Positions 36,068 to 45,529 of a stretch of DNA of 64,000 nucleotides are shown one piece after another. Both the position numbers and the translations under genes were made by a program. The stretch's first letter is position 1, and each line of letters begins with the position of its first letter. Source of the DNA: Streptomyces sp. NBC_00078 (GTDB lineage Bacteria; Actinomycetota; Actinomycetes; Streptomycetales; Streptomycetaceae); the NCBI RefSeq assembly GCF_026343335.1, contig NZ_JAPELX010000001.1:4464001-4528000 (forward strand), read 5' to 3'. Under the pieces are notes generated by a model, which saw nothing but the letters and a program-made list of their open reading frames with translations, was not told the origin of the DNA and ran no database searches.

Positions 36068-36787
36068 TCATTCCTCCCCGGCGAGCGTCAGCGTGCGCAG
36101 CTTCTGGCCGGCGTACCAGGTGGCCAGGACGGTCACCGCGACCAGGAACACCGTCGCCGTCGTCAGTCCGACGTCGGAGGTGACCAGGTCACCGCCGGCC
36201 ACCTTGTGCGCGACGGCCAGCGACCACTGCTGGACGCTCAGCGTGCGGGCGCCCGGCACCAGGGAGCCGAACAGGGCTTCCCAGACCAGCGCGTAGACGA
36301 GCCCGAAGACCACCGCGTGCCGGGAGACCGTGCCCAGCAGCAGGAACAGCGCCGCGTACGCGATGGAGGAGACCAGCGCGGCCACCGTGTAGGCGACGGC
36401 GATCTGCTGGCCGTTGCCGTTGAGGATGAAGCCGGCGACGAGGGTCGGCAGCGCGGAGAACACCATGGTCACGGCGATCGCCACGATCAGCTTGGTGAAG
36501 ATGATCGTCGGCCGCTTCAGCGGCTTGGACAGCAGGTACACCACCGAGCCGTCGTCGATCTCCGGACCGATCGCGCCGGTGCCGGCGATGACGCCGATGA
36601 TCGGCACCATCGTGGCGAGCGCGAGCCCGCCCAGCAGGTCCGAGGCCGTCTGGTCGTCGGCGCCGGCGAGAGCCCGCACGACGACGGAGATCGCGATCAG
36701 CAGCAGGGGCAGCGCACCCAGGATGAGGGCCCGGCGACGGCCGAGCAGGGCCCGGTAGGTGAGTCGGGCGACTGTGGGGTCGTACAT
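36068..36787 (-). CDS. ABC-2 type transporter permease
   Basis: 239 residues with six predicted helices (for example ALILGALPLLLIAISVVVRAL and VFLVAVTVLATWYAG). The YLLSKPLKRPTIIFTKL segment is typical of ABC-2 permeases that pair with a CcmA-like ATPase. Start ATG 36787 (MYDPTVARLTYRALLGRRR). Last gene of a four-gene operon with two ATPases and two permeases. Substrate unknown. Confidence 0.87.
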   Translation of the reverse strand: MYDPTVARLTYRALLGRRRALILGALPLLLIAISVVVRALAGADDQTASDLLGGLALATMVPIIGVIAGTGAIGPEIDDGSVVYLLSKPLKRPTIIFTKLIVAIAVTMVFSALPTLVAGFILNGNGQQIAVAYTVAALVSSIAYAALFLLLGTVSRHAVVFGLVYALVWEALFGSLVPGARTLSVQQWSLAVAHKVAGGDLVTSDVGLTTATVFLVAVTVLATWYAGQKLRTLTLAGEE

Positions 36788-36797
36788 CTTCGGCCTC

Positions 36798-37709
36798 CTA
36801 CGCCGCGACGAGATACGAGAAGACGGACTCAAGCGACTCGTCGGACGGCGAGACCGCGAGCAGCCGGATGCCGTGGTCGCGGGCGACCCTGGGCAACAGG
36901 GCCGTGAAGCGGCCGAAGTCGACGGCCTGGATGCGCAACGCGCCCTCGGCGAGGTCGACTTCGATTCCGGACGTCGACGGGTCGGCGATCAGCGCGGCCG
37001 CGAGCGCGCGGTCGTCGCTGGAGCGCACCAGGTAGCGGTGCGGGCGGTCGGTCATCAGACGGCGGATCTTGCGGAAGTCGCCGCTGGCCGCGTGCCTTCC
37101 GGCGACGACGACCTCGATGTGCCAGGCGAGTTGCTCGACCTCTTCGAGGATGTGGGACGAGAACAGCACCGTGCGGCCCTCGTCGCCCATCCGCCGCAGC
37201 AGGTCCATGAGCTGCATGCGCTGGCGCGGGTCCATGCCGTTGAAGGGTTCGTCGAGCAGGAGCAGCGAGGGGTCGTGGACGAGGGCGGACGCCATCTTCA
37301 CGCGCTGGCGCATGCCCTTGGAGTACGTGGAGATCTTCCGGTCCTGCGCGTACTCCATCTCGACCGTGGCGAGCGCCTTCTGGGCCGCCTTGGCGTTCAG
37401 GCCGTGCAACTCCGCGTTGGCCACGACGAATTCGCGCCCGGTGAGGAAGTCGTACATCGCCTCGCGCTCGGGGACGATGCCGATGTGCCTGTAGACCGTC
37501 TCGTTGCGCCACACCTGCTGGCCGTCGAGGGTGACCGTGCCGGTGGAGGGGGCGAGGAAGCCGGCCATCATGTTGATGAGGGTGGACTTTCCGGCGCCGT
37601 TCGGACCGAGCAGGCCGGTGACGCCGGGGCCGATCGTCATGGTGACGTCGTTGACGGCGACCACGTTGCCGAACCAGCGGGAGACGTGGTCGATGTTGAG
37701 CGTGGTCAC
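36798..37709 (-). CDS. ABC transporter ATP-binding protein
   Basis: 303 residues. Walker A GPNGAGKST, signature YSKGMRQRVKMA, Walker B LLLLDEPFNGMD and switch His in FSSHILEEVEQ. The C-terminal 80 residues form a regulatory or dimerisation region. GTG 37709 lies in a GTGA overlap with the preceding permease. It pairs with the permeases at 36068 and 37706. Confidence 0.93.
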   Translation of the reverse strand: MTTLNIDHVSRWFGNVVAVNDVTMTIGPGVTGLLGPNGAGKSTLINMMAGFLAPSTGTVTLDGQQVWRNETVYRHIGIVPEREAMYDFLTGREFVVANAELHGLNAKAAQKALATVEMEYAQDRKISTYSKGMRQRVKMASALVHDPSLLLLDEPFNGMDPRQRMQLMDLLRRMGDEGRTVLFSSHILEEVEQLAWHIEVVVAGRHAASGDFRKIRRLMTDRPHRYLVRSSDDRALAAALIADPSTSGIEVDLAEGALRIQAVDFGRFTALLPRVARDHGIRLLAVSPSDESLESVFSYLVAA

Positions 37710-38623
37710 AGGCCCACCTTCCGGTAGCGGCGCATCAGGAGGCCGTAGCAGGCGGCGATGAGACCCAGGACGACCAGGACGTAGACCACGCCCTCGCCGT
37801 TCGTCGGGCCGATCTCGCCGGGGGACGCCGAGGCCGCGCCGAGGAACGCGGTCTGGACACCGTCGACGAGGGTCACGGGCGAGAAGAGGCCGATCCAGGG
37901 AATGGCCCTCGTGCTGTTCTGCGCTTCGGCGATGGCCTGGAGCGTGGAGACGGCGCCGTAGGAGATGGTCATCACGGCGATCACGGCCGCGATGCCGAAG
38001 CCGCGCCTCGGAGTCACCGAGGCGATGACCAGGCCGATGCCGGCGAAGAGCAGCGAGAGCAGTGCCACGGAGACGAGTCCCTGAGCGAACCCCTTGGTCT
38101 GGTCGGCGAAGTCGAGCTTCGCCAGCAGCGCGCCGACATAGAGGACGAGCAGCGGGGCCGCGGTCAGGACGAACAACGCGGAGGCCAGCGCCGCGTACTT
38201 GGCACGCACGTAGTCGGCGGTCTCGATCGGCCGCGAGAAGTACAGCGGCACGGTCTTGAAGCGCAGGTCGCGGGAGACGGACTGGGGCGCCTGCGAGGCG
38301 ACGTACAGGCTGATGACGGCCTGCATGATGATCGCGTAGCGCGTGTAGTCGACGGGCAGGTCCTTGGCCTTCGTGGCGACCGCGACGGCGACCATGATGG
38401 CCGCGGGCACGCACATCACCACGAACAGCAGCATCGGCAGCACCTTGGACTTGACCGAGCGGCCGAGGCCGTAGGCGCCGCGCAGGGACTGCGAGTACAG
38501 CGAGCGAGTGGCATAGGAACGGCCGAGGCGGGGGCCGTCGTAGTTGCGGTAGCCGATGTTGTGGATGCGGGTCTGGTCACCCGACGCCGCGGCCGGTGTC
38601 CGCATGGGCTGCTCAACTGCCAT
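37706..38623 (-). CDS. ABC-2 type transporter permease
   Basis: 305 residues. A cytoplasmic N-terminus (IHNIGYRNYDGPRLGR) precedes about six membrane helices. The stretch SRDLRFKTVPLYFSRPIETADYVRAKY matches ABC-2 permeases that move between membranes with CcmA-type ATPases. Its start overlaps the upstream ATPase by 11 nt and its stop overlaps the next by GTGA, so translation is tightly coupled. Confidence 0.88.
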   Translation of the reverse strand: MAVEQPMRTPAAASGDQTRIHNIGYRNYDGPRLGRSYATRSLYSQSLRGAYGLGRSVKSKVLPMLLFVVMCVPAAIMVAVAVATKAKDLPVDYTRYAIIMQAVISLYVASQAPQSVSRDLRFKTVPLYFSRPIETADYVRAKYAALASALFVLTAAPLLVLYVGALLAKLDFADQTKGFAQGLVSVALLSLLFAGIGLVIASVTPRRGFGIAAVIAVMTISYGAVSTLQAIAEAQNSTRAIPWIGLFSPVTLVDGVQTAFLGAASASPGEIGPTNGEGVVYVLVVLGLIAACYGLLMRRYRKVGL

Positions 38624-39593
38624 GGACGGCCGCCTCCTTCGTCACGTCCTGCTCCTCGGTGTCCGCGTGGAAGACCTCGGAGATGTGGTGCCTGCGCTGC
38701 TCCATGCGCACCAGGCCGAGGCCGAGATCGGCGACGACGTCGCGCACGAGGTCGTACGTCTGCTCGCCCTGCGCGGTCAGCAGCAGGATGTGGCCGGCGC
38801 CCGGCAGGCCGTTGCTGCCGTCGAGGACCTCCACCCCGCGCGCGTGCAGCACCTCGCGCACCGCGCGCGTGCCGTCCGGGTGCTCGTCGGTGTCGGTGAC
38901 CTCGATCGCCAGAGTGGTCGTGGTCTGTGTGAAGTCCGTGGTGGAGCTGGAGCGCAGGAGCTTGCCGCCGTCGATGACGACGACGTGGTCGCAGGTCCGC
39001 TCCAGCTCGCCCAGCAGGTGCGAGGTGACCAGCACCGAGATGCCGAAGTCGGTGTGGATACGGCGGATCAGGCCGAGCATGTCGTCGCGGCCGACCGGGT
39101 CGAGGCCGTTGGTCGGCTCGTCCAGGAAGACCAGCTGCGGGTCGTGGACCAGGGCCTGCGCGAGCTTCACACGCTGCTTCATACCGGTCGAGTAGCCGCC
39201 GATGGGGCGGTAGCGCTCCTCGTACAGACCGACATGGCGCAGCGTGTCCGCGGTGCGCTCGCGCGCGGCCGTGGGCGGCAGGCCGGACATGCGCGCCATA
39301 TGGACGACGAACTCGGTCGCCGAGACGTCCGGCGGCAGACAGTCGTGCTCCGGCATGTAGCCGACCCGCTCACGGATGTCGGCGCCCTTGGCCGCGACGT
39401 CGAGCCCGAGCACTTCGGCGCGGCCCTCGGAGGCGGGGGTCAGACCCAGAAGGATCTTGATCAGAGTGGACTTGCCGGCCCCGTTCGCTCCGACGAGTCC
39501 GGTCACACCGGGCCCGACGTCGACGGAGAGCCGGTCAAGCGCGGTCACCCGGGGGAACCGCATGCTCAGGCTTTCGGTCGCGATCACAGTCAC
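38613..39593 (-). CDS. ABC transporter ATP-binding protein
   Basis: 326 residues from GTG 39593. Walker A GANGAGKSTLIKI, signature YSTGMKQRVKLAQ, Walker B LVFLDEPTNGLDP and switch VTSHLLGELE. First gene of the four-gene operon. Two ATPase/permease pairs in one operon suggest either a heteromeric transporter or two related ones. Substrate unknown. A single DnaA box lies 117 bp upstream. Confidence 0.92.
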   Translation of the reverse strand: MTVIATESLSMRFPRVTALDRLSVDVGPGVTGLVGANGAGKSTLIKILLGLTPASEGRAEVLGLDVAAKGADIRERVGYMPEHDCLPPDVSATEFVVHMARMSGLPPTAARERTADTLRHVGLYEERYRPIGGYSTGMKQRVKLAQALVHDPQLVFLDEPTNGLDPVGRDDMLGLIRRIHTDFGISVLVTSHLLGELERTCDHVVVIDGGKLLRSSSTTDFTQTTTTLAIEVTDTDEHPDGTRAVREVLHARGVEVLDGSNGLPGAGHILLLTAQGEQTYDLVRDVVADLGLGLVRMEQRRHHISEVFHADTEEQDVTKEAAVHGS

Positions 39594-39709
39594 GGCTAAG
39601 ACGATAGTGACGGGTACCACGCCGGTCGTCAGACCGCAGAGCTGTCTTGACGTCCGACTCCAGGCGTACGGGTCCGTAGGGGATTCCCCTACCTGAGAGC
39701 TACGCAGAG

Positions 39710-39718
39710 TTATCCACA
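39710..39718 (+). promoter_or_regulatory. Single DnaA box
   Basis: TTATCCACA, a perfect E. coli-type box, in the divergent gap between the ABC operon and the M24 peptidase gene. Confidence 0.6.
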
Positions 39719-39823
39719 GCCCGGACCCGGCCTATTGACGCAGCCTCTAACAACTGTCACATTCACCGGTGTCACGTTACGAGCACGTACCGCAGTCGGA
39801 GTGGACGAGGGTGGGGCGGTGGC

Positions 39824-40666
39824 ATGACGACAGCAGTGGCAGACGAACTCCCCGTGCGGCTGCCGGGGTTCAGGCAGGTGCAGCGCCTCGCGTACGACTG
39901 CGCGGAGGCGGTCGCCGCCCGCCTGCGGCCGGGCGTGACCGAGCGCGAGGCGGCCCGGATGCAGCGCGAGTGGCTGCGCGAGCGCGGCGTGCGGGACTGG
40001 TTCCACCTGCCCTTCGCCTGGTTCGGTGACCGCACGGCGTTCGCCGGCTTCCGCGTACCGCTCCAGTTCTTCCCGACCGGCCGCCGCCTGGAGCCGGGGA
40101 TGCCGTTCATCCTCGACATGGCTCCCGTGTACGACGGATTCACCGCCGACATCGGCTACTCGGGCTCCCTCGGCATCAACCCCGTGCAGGACCGGCTCAT
40201 GGCCAACCTGGAGGCCCACCGCGAGCTCATCCTGCGCGAGGTGCGCGAGCGACGCCCGCTGCGCACCATCTACGAGGACGTGGACCGCCTCATGGTCCGC
40301 CAGGGCTACACCAACCGGCACCGCGCCTACCCCTTCGGCGTGATCGCCCACAAGGTCGGCCGCGTACAACAGCGCCGCTGGTCACCGCACCTGTTCGGAT
40401 TCGGCACGCAGTCCCTGAAGGGGCTCGCCTCCGACGCGCTGCACGGCCACCGCGACGGCTGGTCCCCTCTCTGGTCGCCGTACCGCTTCTCCGACCACCC
40501 GCCGCAGCCGGGCCTGTGGGCGGTCGAACCCCACCTGGGCTTCCGGGGCACGGGCGCGAAGTTCGAGGAGATCCTGGTCGTCACCGACTCCGCGGACCCC
40601 GCCGAGAGCGCCTTCTGGCTGGACGACGATCTGCCGCATGTGCGGCGCTGGGCGGAGGACAAGTGA
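39824..40666 (+). CDS. M24-family metallopeptidase-like protein
   Basis: 280 residues with a pita-bread fold and no N-terminal creatinase domain. Candidate ligands: PFILDMAPVYDGFTADIGYSG (two Asp) and WAVEPHLGFRGTGAKFEEILVVT (two Glu). The histidine motif is less certain (GVIAHKVGR). It may be an aminopeptidase or an inactive relative. Its stop overlaps the GTG of the hydrolase/SDR fusion gene, so the two are coupled. Confidence 0.82.
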   Translation: MTTAVADELPVRLPGFRQVQRLAYDCAEAVAARLRPGVTEREAARMQREWLRERGVRDWFHLPFAWFGDRTAFAGFRVPLQFFPTGRRLEPGMPFILDMAPVYDGFTADIGYSGSLGINPVQDRLMANLEAHRELILREVRERRPLRTIYEDVDRLMVRQGYTNRHRAYPFGVIAHKVGRVQQRRWSPHLFGFGTQSLKGLASDALHGHRDGWSPLWSPYRFSDHPPQPGLWAVEPHLGFRGTGAKFEEILVVTDSADPAESAFWLDDDLPHVRRWAEDK

Positions 40667-42435
40667 CACGCTTTCCCGAGGCGATGCTGAAGGGCGCGCG
40701 CGAGCGCCGCGTGCCGACCGGCGGCGTCGAGCTGTGCGTGGCCGAGCTGGGGGACGCCGGGCAGCCCACGGTGGTCCTCGTGCACGGCTACCCGGACAGC
40801 AAGGAGGTCTGGTCGGAGGTGGCCGCCCGCCTGGCCGAGCACTTCCACGTCGTGCTGTACGACGTGCGGGGCCACGGCCGGTCGACGGCACCGCAGCCGC
40901 TGCGCGGCGGTTTCACCCTGGAGAAGCTGACGGACGACTTCCTGGCCGTGATCGACGCGGTCAGCCCGGACCGGCCGGTGCACGTCGTGGGGCACGACTG
41001 GGGCTCGGTGCAGTCCTGGGAGTTCGTCACCGTCAAGCGCACCGAGGGGCGCATCGCCTCCTTCACCTCGATGTCCGGACCGTCCCTGGACCACTTCGGC
41101 CACTGGATCAACGGACGCCTCAGGCGGCCCACCCCGCGCCGGATCGGCCAGCTCCTCGGCCAGGGCGCCAAGTCCTGGTACGTGTACCTGCTGCACACAC
41201 CCGTGCTGCCCGAGCTGGCCTGGCGCGGACCCCTCGGCAAGCGCTGGCCCGCCATCCTGGAGCGCTTCGAGAAGGTGCCCGGCGGCGGCTACCCGACCTC
41301 CTCCCTGCCCCAGGACGCGGCGCACGGCGCCTGGCTGTACCGCGACAACGTCCGGGCCAGGCTGCGCAGGCCCCGCCCGGACGCGTACGCACACGCGCCC
41401 GTGCAGCTCATCACGCCCCTGGGGGACGCCTTCCTGTCGGAGAAGCTCCACGACGAACTGGAGCAGTGGGTTCCGCAGTTGACCCGCCGCACCCTCCCGG
41501 CCAAGCACTGGATACCGCGCACCCGACCCGACCAACTGGCCGCCTGGATCACCGAGTTCGTGACAACCACCGAGGGCGGAAAGAGCCAGGTGAACGCGAC
41601 CGGCAAGTACGCCGACCGGTTCGGCGGGCAGCTCGTCCTGGTCACCGGCGCCGGCAGCGGCATCGGCCGGGCCACGGCGTTCGCCTTCGCGGAGGCCGGC
41701 GCCCGCGTGGTAGCCGTCGACCGGGACGCCGAGGCCGCCGCCCGCACCGCCGAACTGTCCCTTCTGCTCGGCGCCCCCAAGGCCTGGGCCGAGACGACCG
41801 ACGTCTCCGACGAACAGGCCATGGAGAAACTCGCCGGGAAAGTCGCCACCGAATACGGCGTGGTGGACGTCCTGGTGAACAACGCCGGGATCGGCCTGGG
41901 CGGCTCCTTCTTCGACACCACCCCGGAGGACTGGAAGACGGTCCTCGACGTCAACCTGTGGGGCGTCATCCACGGCTGCCGGCTGTTCGGCAGGCAGATG
42001 GCCGAGCGCGGGCAGGGCGGCCACATCGTCAACACCGCGTCCGCGGCGGCGTACCAGCCCTCCAAGGCACTGCCCGCCTACAGCACCTCCAAGGCGGCCG
42101 TCCTGATGCTCAGCGAGTGCCTGCGCGCGGAACTGGCGGGCCAGGGGATCGGCGTCAGCGCGATCTGCCCCGGCTTCGTCAACACCAACATCACCTCCAC
42201 CGCGCGATTCGCCGGCGTGGACGCAGCCGAGGAGAAGCGGCGGCAGAAGAGATCGGCGCGCCTGTACGGCCTCAGGAACTACCCGCCGGAGAAGGTCGCC
42301 GACGCGATCCTGAAAGCGGTCGTCCGCAACGAGGCCGTCGTACCGGTCACCCCGGAAGCCCGGGGCGCCCACCTGATGTCGCGGTTCGCCCCGCGCGCGT
42401 TGCGGGCGATCGCCCGTCTGGAACCACCACTGTGA
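40663..42435 (+). CDS. Alpha/beta hydrolase-SDR oxidoreductase fusion, EphD-like
   Basis: 590 residues, two enzymes in one chain. Residues about 1-295 are an alpha/beta hydrolase of epoxide hydrolase type (VLVHGYPDSKEVW oxyanion motif, HVVGHDWGS with the nucleophile Asp). Residues about 315-590 are a short-chain dehydrogenase (TGAGSGIG cofactor motif, NNAGIG, and YSTSKAA for the catalytic Tyr/Lys). The length matches mycobacterial EphD, which is linked to mycolate/lipid metabolism. Streptomyces lacks mycolates, so the substrate here is open. GTGA overlap with the M24 gene. Confidence 0.9.
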   Translation: MTRFPEAMLKGARERRVPTGGVELCVAELGDAGQPTVVLVHGYPDSKEVWSEVAARLAEHFHVVLYDVRGHGRSTAPQPLRGGFTLEKLTDDFLAVIDAVSPDRPVHVVGHDWGSVQSWEFVTVKRTEGRIASFTSMSGPSLDHFGHWINGRLRRPTPRRIGQLLGQGAKSWYVYLLHTPVLPELAWRGPLGKRWPAILERFEKVPGGGYPTSSLPQDAAHGAWLYRDNVRARLRRPRPDAYAHAPVQLITPLGDAFLSEKLHDELEQWVPQLTRRTLPAKHWIPRTRPDQLAAWITEFVTTTEGGKSQVNATGKYADRFGGQLVLVTGAGSGIGRATAFAFAEAGARVVAVDRDAEAAARTAELSLLLGAPKAWAETTDVSDEQAMEKLAGKVATEYGVVDVLVNNAGIGLGGSFFDTTPEDWKTVLDVNLWGVIHGCRLFGRQMAERGQGGHIVNTASAAAYQPSKALPAYSTSKAAVLMLSECLRAELAGQGIGVSAICPGFVNTNITSTARFAGVDAAEEKRRQKRSARLYGLRNYPPEKVADAILKAVVRNEAVVPVTPEARGAHLMSRFAPRALRAIARLEPPL

Positions 42436-42680
42436 GCGCGCGCACCGGCCCGCGCCGCACGACCTTCGTGCAGGTCTTCGAGGAAGACCTGCCGCTGGTC
42501 AGGGACCCCGAACTGCCCACCGGGGTCAAGGGGTTCATGGGCGAAGCGGCCACGCACAGCGTCCGGCACGCGCACGCGCCCGACCACGGCAGGCTCGGGC
42601 CTGCTGCCCGCCGAGCCGGGCAGCGGAGTATCCGGAGAGAGTGCCCGCGGCCAGGCGGCGGTCGCCCAGCAGCACCGTGA
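42432..42680 (+). pseudogene. Remnant of a metal-dependent hydrolase (PF10118-like), internally deleted
   Basis: It starts with GTG 42432 in a GTGA overlap with the SDR fusion gene. After ARTGPRR it jumps to FVQVFEEDLPLVRDPELPTGVKGFMGEAATHSVRHAH. That matches the middle of a metal-dependent hydrolase family usually found here with an SDR and a MerR gene. The expected 40-50 residues before it are missing, and the rest degenerates into a frameshifted Arg/Gly-rich tail. Operon position is kept while the gene is decayed. Confidence 0.6.
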
Positions 42681-42794
42681 CAGTCATCTGAACCGGCCGT
42701 GGCCAGTCGTTGCGCAGAGCGGGACGGGCGGGCACGGCCTGCAGCGCCGGGGCGCGTCGCACGGACGGCGCGGCGGCGGACGGAGGCACCGAGC

Positions 42795-43727
42795 ATGGAG
42801 ACGACGTACCGGATCGAGGACCTGGCGCACGTCAGCGGCGCCACGGTCCGCACCATCCGCGCCTATCAGGACCGCGGCCTCCTCCCCCGCCCCGAGCGCC
42901 GCGGCCGCGCCAACCTCTACTCGGACGCGCATCTCGCCCGGCTGCGTCAGATCGCCGACCTCCTGGACCGCGGCTACACCCTGGCCTCCATCAAGGAGCT
43001 TCTGGAGGCCTGGGACGCGGGCCGCGGCCTGGGCGGCGTGCTCGGGCTGGTCGCCGAGGTCGACGGCCCGTGGACCGATGAGCAGGCGGTACGGGTCTCC
43101 CGGGCCGAGCTGTCCGAGCGGTTCGGCGGCTCCCCCGACGACGTGGCACTCGCCGACGCCGTCGAGCTGGGCGTACTCGAACCCGTCTCCGGAGAGGAGG
43201 ACTCCTTCCTCGTGCCGAGCCCCCAAGAGCTGGCCGTGGCCGTCGAGTTGTCCGCGGCGGGCATCCCCCTGTCCACGATCGCGGGCCATCTACGGGAGTT
43301 GAGGGGTCAGGTCGAGCACATCGCGGCCCGTTTCCTGGAGTTCACCACCGAGCACGTCTTCGCCAGGTACCTCGAAGGACCGCACCGCCCGACCGACGCG
43401 GAAACGGCCGAAGCGGCCTCCCTGGTACGACGACTGCGGCCGCTCGCGCAGCAGACGGTGGACGCGGAACTCGCCCGCGCGATGCGTATGTTGGCGGTGC
43501 GGCAGCTGCGTCAGCGACTCGGCACCGGCGAAAGCGCGCCGAGCGCTCCGATGTCACGCTCCGTGTCGTTGCCCGAGGAGACGATGCGGGCGGTGGAGAA
43601 GCTGGTTGGTCCGGAACGGACGGCGGAGTTCGTCGGGCTGGCGGCTGAACGGGAGGTGCGGGCAAGGGCGTTGGACGCGCTCACGTCAAGTGGAGGGCCC
43701 CCAGTCGATCTTGACGAACGGGGCTGA
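42795..43727 (+). CDS. MerR-family transcriptional regulator
   Basis: 310 residues. The N-terminal winged helix is clear (YRIEDLAHVSGATVRTIRAYQDRGLLPRPERRG, then LYSDAHLARLRQIADLLDRGYTLASIKELL). The long C-terminal effector region has no metal-binding cysteines, so a drug or lipid-like effector is more likely than a metal. It follows the EphD-like gene and the hydrolase remnant and probably regulates them. ATG 42795 is preceded by GGAGG at 9 nt. Confidence 0.9.
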   Translation: METTYRIEDLAHVSGATVRTIRAYQDRGLLPRPERRGRANLYSDAHLARLRQIADLLDRGYTLASIKELLEAWDAGRGLGGVLGLVAEVDGPWTDEQAVRVSRAELSERFGGSPDDVALADAVELGVLEPVSGEEDSFLVPSPQELAVAVELSAAGIPLSTIAGHLRELRGQVEHIAARFLEFTTEHVFARYLEGPHRPTDAETAEAASLVRRLRPLAQQTVDAELARAMRMLAVRQLRQRLGTGESAPSAPMSRSVSLPEETMRAVEKLVGPERTAEFVGLAAEREVRARALDALTSSGGPPVDLDERG

Positions 43728-43739
43728 CATGTCGGGTAG

Positions 43740-43793
43740 TTGTCCACAGGACCGCCAAATAGCCTGTGGATAACTACAGTTGGTTGTGGATCA
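43740..43793. promoter_or_regulatory. Second DnaA-box group (three boxes)
   Basis: TTGTCCACA at 43740-43748, TGTGGATAA at 43765-43773 and TGTGGATCA at 43785-43793 lie within 54 bp, between the MerR gene and the 2'-phosphotransferase gene. A weaker TGATCCACG follows near 43819. Confidence 0.75.
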
Positions 43794-43848
43794 AACCTCC
43801 GCGAAAAAAAATCTGCGTGATCCACGTCTCTCCCGTCATGCTGAGCAG

Positions 43849-44397
43849 ATGGACGAAAGACGCACCGTGAAGGTGTCGAAGTACCTCTCCAGACATCTGC
43901 GCCACCAGCCCGAGCGGATCGGGCTCACACTCGACGAGGCCGGCTGGGTCGAGATCGACGTGCTGATCACCGCGGCCGCCGCCCACGGCTTCCGCTTCAC
44001 CCGCGAAGAGCTGGACCACGTGGTCGCCGCGAACGACAAGAAGCGCTTCGCGATGGAGGGCACCCGGATCCGCGCCAGCCAGGGCCACAGCGTCGAGATC
44101 GACCTCGGACTGCCCCCGGCAACCCCTCCGCCGTACCTCTACCACGGCACCGTTGCCCGCACCCTGGACGCAATCCGCACCGAAGGGCTGCGCCCCATGA
44201 ACCGGCACGACGTGCACCTCTCGCCCGACCGCGAGACGGCGACCCGCGTCGGAGCCCGCCGCGGCCGCCCCGTCGTGCTCTCGGTGGACGCGGCGGCCAT
44301 GCACCGCGACGGACACGTCTTCCACGTCAGCGAGAACGGAGTGTGGCTCACCAAGGCCGTGCCGCCCCAGTACCTGCGCTTCCCGCAGCAGCACTGA
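43849..44397 (+). CDS. kptA: RNA 2'-phosphotransferase (KptA/Tpt1 family)
   Basis: Transfers an internal RNA 2'-phosphate to NAD+. 182 residues, the normal length. N-terminal winged domain VSKYLSRHLRHQPERIGLTLDEAGWV with the conserved Arg/His pair. The ART-fold C-terminal half has YLYHGT, GLRPMNRHDVHLS and GVWLTKAVPPQYL. ATG 43849 is chosen because family homology starts there. Bacterial function is unclear, as most bacteria lack tRNA splicing of the yeast kind. Confidence 0.93.
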   Translation: MDERRTVKVSKYLSRHLRHQPERIGLTLDEAGWVEIDVLITAAAAHGFRFTREELDHVVAANDKKRFAMEGTRIRASQGHSVEIDLGLPPATPPPYLYHGTVARTLDAIRTEGLRPMNRHDVHLSPDRETATRVGARRGRPVVLSVDAAAMHRDGHVFHVSENGVWLTKAVPPQYLRFPQQH

Positions 44398-44508
44398 CAC
44401 CCGGCCGCCTCGGCAGCGTCCGACAACCGGCCCCACCAGCGCGTGGCCGCGCGACCGCGCATGGTGACCGTTTCGTCCGTCGCCAGTGCGCGGCTTAGTC
44501 TCGGAAGC

Positions 44509-45420
44509 ATGAGTCTGCGTCTGAGCACCGTGATCCTCCCGTACCGCCGCTGGCACGAGGGCGGCAGTTCGGCATGGCGGCGCGCGGAGCAGCTCGGCCT
44601 CCACACCGCGTACACCTACGACCACCTGTCCTGGCGCAGTTTCCGGGACGGCCCGTGGTTCGGTGCCGTACCGACCCTGACCGCGGCCGCGGCCGTCACC
44701 GAGCGGATCCGCCTGGGCACCCTGGTGACCTCGCCGAACTTCCGCCACCCGGTGCCCTACGCCAAGGAGCTGATCTCACTCGACGACATCTCCGCGGGCC
44801 GCTTCACCCTCGGCATCGGCGCGGGCGGCAACGGCTTCGACGCGACCGTGCTGGGACAGGAGTCCTGGACCCCGCGGGAGCGCGCCGACCGGTTCGCGGA
44901 GTTCGTCCAGCTCCTCGACCGGCTGCTGACCGAGGACGGCAAGGAAGGCGTGTCCTACGAGGGCGACTTCTACTCGGCGCACGAGGCCCGCAACATCCCC
45001 GGCTGTGTGCAGCGCCCCCGACTGCCCTTCGCGGTGGCCGCGACGGGCCCGCGCGGCCTGCGTCTCGCGGCACGGCACGGACAGGCGTGGGTGACCACCG
45101 GCGACCCGAAACTGTACGAGAACGGCACGCCTGAACAGTCGATTCAAGCCATTCGCGGCCAGGCCGAGAAGCTGGCCGACGCCTGCGCCGAGATCGGCCG
45201 GGACGTGTCCGGGATCGACAAGATCCTGCTCGCCGGCTTCACCCCGGACCGCGCCCGGCCGCTGGAGTCTCTCGACGCCTTCGTGGACTTCGCGGGCCGG
45301 CACCGGGAACTGGGCTTCACCGAGATCGTGATCCACTGGCCCATCCCCGACTCCGACTTCGCCGCCGACGAGAAGGTCTTCGAGCAGATCGCCCTGGAGG
45401 CCCCGGCCCAGCTCGACTGA
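44509..45420 (+). CDS. LLM-class flavin-dependent oxidoreductase
   Basis: 303 residues with the luciferase-like barrel: [60 protein letters not shown] and [19 protein letters not shown]. Likely FMN- or F420-dependent. Substrate unknown. ATG 44509 gives the usual [13 protein letters not shown] start. Monocistronic. Confidence 0.9.
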   Translation: MSLRLSTVILPYRRWHEGGSSAWRRAEQLGLHTAYTYDHLSWRSFRDGPWFGAVPTLTAAAAVTERIRLGTLVTSPNFRHPVPYAKELISLDDISAGRFTLGIGAGGNGFDATVLGQESWTPRERADRFAEFVQLLDRLLTEDGKEGVSYEGDFYSAHEARNIPGCVQRPRLPFAVAATGPRGLRLAARHGQAWVTTGDPKLYENGTPEQSIQAIRGQAEKLADACAEIGRDVSGIDKILLAGFTPDRARPLESLDAFVDFAGRHRELGFTEIVIHWPIPDSDFAADEKVFEQIALEAPAQLD

Positions 45421-45529
45421 GCGTCCGGGGCGGGGCGCTGCCGACGCGGACGGCCCTGACGCGGACGGCAACTCCTCACCTGTGCGGACTCCCGCACGGG
45501 CGTGCAGGCATATGCGGGAGAATGAACGG

